Notes under the pieces: generated by a model | The model's input: only the letters and a program-made list of their open reading frames with translations | Told to the model about the DNA's origin: nothing | Database searches by the model: none | Source of the DNA: an uncultured Collinsella sp. | GTDB lineage: Bacteria; Actinomycetota; Coriobacteriia; Coriobacteriales; Coriobacteriaceae | Assembly (NCBI GenBank): GCA_900551625.1 | Contig: URWZ01000055.1 | Span: 1 to 8,721, forward strand | Direction: 5' to 3' | DNA length: 8,721 bases | Made by a program: the position numbers and the translations under genes | Part shown: positions 6,876-8,721 of the stretch, piece by piece | Layout: each line of letters starts with the position of its first letter | Numbering within the stretch: position 1 is the stretch's first letter

Positions 6876-7363
6876 GTGTCCCCCTCGCCCTTATCGTCAG
6901 CCTCGTTCTCGGCGGCCACTTGCCGTTTAAATGCCTCGCACTCTTCGTTCAGAACATGGGAGAATTTACCGACCAGGCGCATGATCTCGCGCTGTTCCCA
7001 CGGCTCGAGCGCCTCGAATGCCTGCTGCTCGGCTTTTTGCGCCGGCAACGCGTAGCGCTCGGCAAACTGAACGCCTTCTTCGGTCAGTCGCACAACCTTG
7101 TTCTTACGACTGCCCTCGGCAAACTCCAACGTCGCAAGCCCTCGCGCCCTAAGCGTCTTGATCGCCGAATTGATGGTCTGTTTGCTGTAGAACCATTCAC
7201 TCGTCAGCCGACTCACGGCAACGCTTCCGCCCGCTGCACTCGTGTCGACGAGCATCCAGTAGGCGCAGTCCGAAAGACCGCAGGTACGCGCGAACTCCGA
7301 ATAGATACGGTCAAGCCCGTTAAGCATCCGGTCGAAATCGACCAGGCTAACTGCACTATTCAT
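6863..7363 (-). CDS. MarR-family transcriptional regulator of the ABC exporter operon
   Basis: Small winged helix-turn-helix protein, 166 residues from the ATG at 7363. Residues about 48-75 form the helix-turn-helix (VAVSRLTSEWFYSKQTINSAIKTL), with the recognition helix at 60-72. Residues 79-94 give a basic wing (GSRKNKVVRLTEEG). Helices on both sides would form the dimer interface, and the tail (150-166) is acidic and Cys-containing. MarR proteins usually repress neighbouring efflux genes and release DNA on binding a small molecule. That role is inferred here from the 13-nt overlap with the first ABC gene and the repeats upstream. Start choice is uncertain: ATG 7363 has GGTG about 6 nt upstream (GGGAG would be too close), while ATG 7375 (four more residues) has no ribosome binding site. 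Family confidence is good; the ligand is unknown. Confidence 0.87.
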   Translation of the reverse strand: MNSAVSLVDFDRMLNGLDRIYSEFARTCGLSDCAYWMLVDTSAAGGSVAVSRLTSEWFYSKQTINSAIKTLRARGLATLEFAEGSRKNKVVRLTEEGVQFAERYALPAQKAEQQAFEALEPWEQREIMRLVGKFSHVLNEECEAFKRQVAAENEADDKGEGDTCDS

Positions 7364-7379
7364 CTCTCCCACCATTCGA

Positions 7380-7438
7380 TAGTCCGAGTTTTGACCAATT
7401 TATATCTCTACATTAGTCCGAGTTTTGACTATCGTCAA
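7380..7438 (-). promoter_or_regulatory. Promoter and tandem operators of the marR-ABC operon
   Basis: The 16-bp sequence TAGTCCGAGTTTTGAC occurs exactly twice, at 7380-7395 and 7414-7429, 34 bp apart start to start (about three helical turns). Each copy has a dyad: TAGTC...GACTA with an 8-nt centre is perfect in the second copy (7414-7431) and has one mismatch in the first. On the minus strand TTGACG (7438-7433) is a good -35, with TAATGT (7415-7410) 17 nt downstream as a weak -10. TATAAA at 7404-7399 is a better -10 but lacks a partner. One repeat fills the spacer and the other covers the start-site region and lies just before the coding start. This suits autorepression by the MarR protein. 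Confidence 0.7.
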
Positions 7439-7481
7439 TACGCTCGTTGTTTATGGTCGGCTCTACATAAGCATATCGACA

Positions 7482-7516
7482 AAAAAGACCGCCGGCGCGG
7501 GGGCGGCGCCGGCGGT
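7482..7516 (-). terminator. Strong intrinsic terminator of the 96-residue gene
   Basis: accgccggcgc (7488-7498) pairs perfectly with gcgccggcggt (7506-7516): 11 bp, nearly all G/C, with a 7-nt loop. On the minus strand TCTTTTTT follows. It lies 26 nt after the stop of the small gene and insulates the marR operon promoter from read-through. Confidence 0.9.
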
Positions 7517-7542
7517 TGCGAGAGAATATCAGTTGTTGGCCG

Positions 7543-7833
7543 TTAGGCAGCAACGGCCTCGTAGACCGTGGCGCCCGAGAAGCTATCGTGCAGGCTCTTG
7601 CCGCAGATCCACGGCAGCTCGACGACCTCGCAGACCGTGTTGACCAGCTCGGAGCAGTCAGTAAAGTGGCCCTTATCGTTGAGGGCCTCGCAATCCTGAA
7701 CACGCCAATAGCCATCGGTGTGCGTGATGTAGTACTCGTGATCATTGATCGACACGAAAGCGCGCGTCTTGGAACGCAGCAGCTTCAGAAATCCTTCGAA
7801 GTCGGTCTCGACGACATCTCCAGCCTGGAACAT
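7543..7833 (-). CDS. Hypothetical protein, 96 residues
   Basis: I do not recognise the family. The protein is small, acidic and soluble-looking, with no signal peptide or membrane segment. It begins MFQAGDVVETDFEGFLKLL and is rich in aromatic residues in the middle (HEYYITHTDGYWRVQD, 32-47). It has four cysteines (48, 60, 68, 77) without a clear metal-binding spacing. The alternation of polar and aromatic residues at 25-45 suggests a beta-rich core. It is very likely a real gene: the ATG at 7833 has a full AGGAGGTAA ribosome binding site about 5 nt upstream and a strong terminator follows its stop. It stands alone, divergent from the nitroreductase gene. Shared regulation with that gene is possible but nothing proves it. 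Confidence 0.8.
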   Translation of the reverse strand: MFQAGDVVETDFEGFLKLLRSKTRAFVSINDHEYYITHTDGYWRVQDCEALNDKGHFTDCSELVNTVCEVVELPWICGKSLHDSFSGATVYEAVAA

Positions 7834-7852
7834 GATGTTACCTCCTGGCCCG

Positions 7853-7867
7853 GCGCCACCATGGCGC
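7853..7867 (-). other. Short hairpin in the 5' leader of the 96-residue gene
   Basis: gcgcca (7853-7858) and tggcgc (7862-7867) form a perfect 6-bp stem with a 3-nt loop, a few bases upstream of the AGGAGG ribosome binding site. It could shield the mRNA 5' region or affect translation. It is short, so chance is possible. Confidence 0.3.
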
Positions 7868-7869
7868 GT

Positions 7870-7907
7870 TGATAAACGTTGGTGCTCCTTTAGTAAAACC
7901 TTTATCA
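7870..7907. repeat. Spaced inverted repeat TGATAAA/TTTATCA upstream of the 96-residue gene
   Basis: TGATAAA (7870-7876) and TTTATCA (7901-7907) are exact inverted copies 24 nt apart. A smaller 4-1-4 palindrome, TTTAGTAAA (7889-7897), lies between them. A related sequence, GATAAAACGTT, recurs near 7971. The region is AT-rich and is where the promoter of the small gene should be, but I could not pick out a clear -35/-10 pair. Confidence 0.3.
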
Positions 7908-7987
7908 GAGCTTATGCGCGCATCATTTAGGCAAGTGGTAAAAAACCGCAGGGTAGACGGGATAAAACGTTTAACCATCCCACCGGT

Positions 7988-8016
7988 TTGTCACATTCTG
8001 GCTGAAGTTTTATGCA
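7988..8016 (+). promoter_or_regulatory. Candidate nitroreductase promoter
   Basis: TTGTCA (7988-7993) matches five of six -35 positions. TATGCA (8011-8016) follows after 17 nt as a weak -10. Transcription would begin near 8023, leaving a leader of about 100 nt. The leader holds only a small ACCAA/TTGGT repeat and no riboswitch that I recognise. Confidence 0.35.
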
Positions 8017-8124
8017 AACCAACTTTTCCACTTGGTAGCTTGCGTTGTTTGGGGCCGACTACGCGATTACGGTTTTGGTTCGGCGGGTAAGAACGAGGCA
8101 TCGAAACCAACGTCAGGAGGACCC

Positions 8125-8646
8125 ATGGAGACCATCGAAGCACTCATCCACCGCCGCAGCTGCCGCAAATACAGCGATCGCCCTGTCGAGGCCGAGAAGC
8201 TCGCACGCATTATCGAAGCCGGCCAGTACGCGCCGAGCGGCATGGGACGCCAGCCGGTCACGTTCGTCGCCGTCACCGACCCCGCAACCGTCGAGCGCCT
8301 CTCGCAGCTCAACGCCCAAGTTATGGGCAGAGAGGGAGATCCCTTCTACGGCGCCAAGACCGTTGTGGTGGTGCTGGTCGACCGCAGCGTGCCCACGCAC
8401 CTGGAAGACGGCTCGCTCGCCATGGGCAACCTGCTCAACGCAGCCTATGCGCTGGGCGTTGATTCATGCTGGATTCATCGCGCCCACGAGGTTTTCGATT
8501 CGCCCGAGGGCCTGGAGCTGCTGGCCAGCTGGGGCCTGCCCGCCGACGGCAGCCTGCGCGGCGTCGGTAACTGCATTCTTGGCTACGCCGAGGACACGCT
8601 ACCCGAGGCAAAGCCGCGCCGCAACAACGTGGTGTACGTGAAATAG
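8125..8646 (+). CDS. Nitroreductase-family FMN oxidoreductase
   Basis: Cytoplasmic flavoprotein of 173 residues, at the short end of the nitroreductase family, which uses NAD(P)H to reduce nitro compounds, quinones or related substrates. The natural substrate is not evident. FMN-contact motifs are visible: HRRSCRKYSDRPV at 9-21 (R10, R11, S12, R14 around the phosphate) and YAPSGMGRQP at 35-44. The core segment LAMGNLLNAAYALGVDSCWIHRA spans 98-120. The C-terminal GYAEDTLPEAKPRR at 153-166 matches the usual GYP...P(K/R)R motif in position. The ATG at 8125 has AGGAGG at 8115-8120, 4 nt upstream, a rather short spacing. The frame is open further upstream, but that part is not family-like. The gene is divergent from the 96-residue gene and transcribed alone. 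The long inverted repeat after its stop may end transcription. Confidence 0.9.
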   Translation: METIEALIHRRSCRKYSDRPVEAEKLARIIEAGQYAPSGMGRQPVTFVAVTDPATVERLSQLNAQVMGREGDPFYGAKTVVVVLVDRSVPTHLEDGSLAMGNLLNAAYALGVDSCWIHRAHEVFDSPEGLELLASWGLPADGSLRGVGNCILGYAEDTLPEAKPRRNNVVYVK

Positions 8647-8662
8647 TACAGGAACGTCAGCA

Positions 8663-8701
8663 GGGGTAGCTAATTTGGGACGGGGCTATTTTAGCTACCC
8701 C
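8663..8701. repeat. 11-bp inverted repeat after the nitroreductase gene (REP-like or terminator)
   Basis: GGGGTAGCTAA (8663-8673) pairs perfectly with TTAGCTACCCC (8691-8701) around a 17-nt loop that includes GGGACGGGGCTA. The stem would make a stable hairpin 16 nt after the stop codon. No T-run follows on the plus strand (actcgcaac), so it is not a classical intrinsic terminator. It may be a dispersed palindromic repeat, or belong to the control region of the next gene outside the window. Confidence 0.5.
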
Positions 8702-8721
8702 ACTCGCAACTTATATTGACG

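Noticed and set aside
7413..7745. A 110-codon minus-strand frame overlapping the 96-residue gene and the operator repeats
   Set aside because: It has no ribosome binding site, is Ser/Arg/Thr-rich, and runs straight through the strong terminator of the overlapping, better-supported gene.
7869..8090. A 73-codon plus-strand frame upstream of the nitroreductase
   Set aside because: No ribosome binding site, no recognisable motif, and it lies in an AT-rich control region with palindromes.

Overview
The window is GC-rich with very short gaps between genes. Codon use, the strong AGGAGG-type ribosome binding sites and the look of the proteins suggest a gut actinobacterium of the class Coriobacteriia, most like Collinsella. 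This is an inference from general appearance; no marker gene settles it. No tRNA, rRNA, CRISPR array or prophage gene is visible.

Layout from left to right. Bases 1-22 look like the tip of an IS3/IS150-type insertion sequence whose body lies outside the window. Next comes ilvE (branched-chain aminotransferase, minus strand), then a DedA-family membrane protein (minus) with its own terminator. A divergent control region of about 220 bp follows, then cysE (serine O-acetyltransferase, plus). cysE converges on a three-gene minus-strand operon, and a two-way terminator and a REP-like hairpin lie between them. In order of transcription the operon encodes a MarR-family regulator, an ABC exporter half with a degenerate ATPase site, and a second ABC exporter half with a complete ATPase site. 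Further right is a 96-residue protein of unknown function (minus, with its own strong terminator), then a divergently transcribed FMN nitroreductase (plus). The window ends in a long inverted repeat.

The operon is the most informative unit. The three genes overlap or nearly touch (13 nt overlap, then 1 nt gap). The motif substitutions in the two ABC halves fit together as one heterodimeric exporter with one canonical and one degenerate ATP site, as in TM287/288, BmrCD and LmrCD. Upstream of the regulator lie two exact 16-bp direct repeats, each containing a partial dyad, placed over a candidate promoter. This looks like an autorepressed, ligand-induced efflux system. The other genes are core metabolism (Leu/Ile/Val transamination, cysteine synthesis) and envelope or redox housekeeping.

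No wholly new biological system is evident. The best leads are the operator array, the charged N-terminal extension on one ABC half, the palindromes in front of cysE, the unrecognised 96-residue gene, and the REP-like and IS-like repeats at gene ends.
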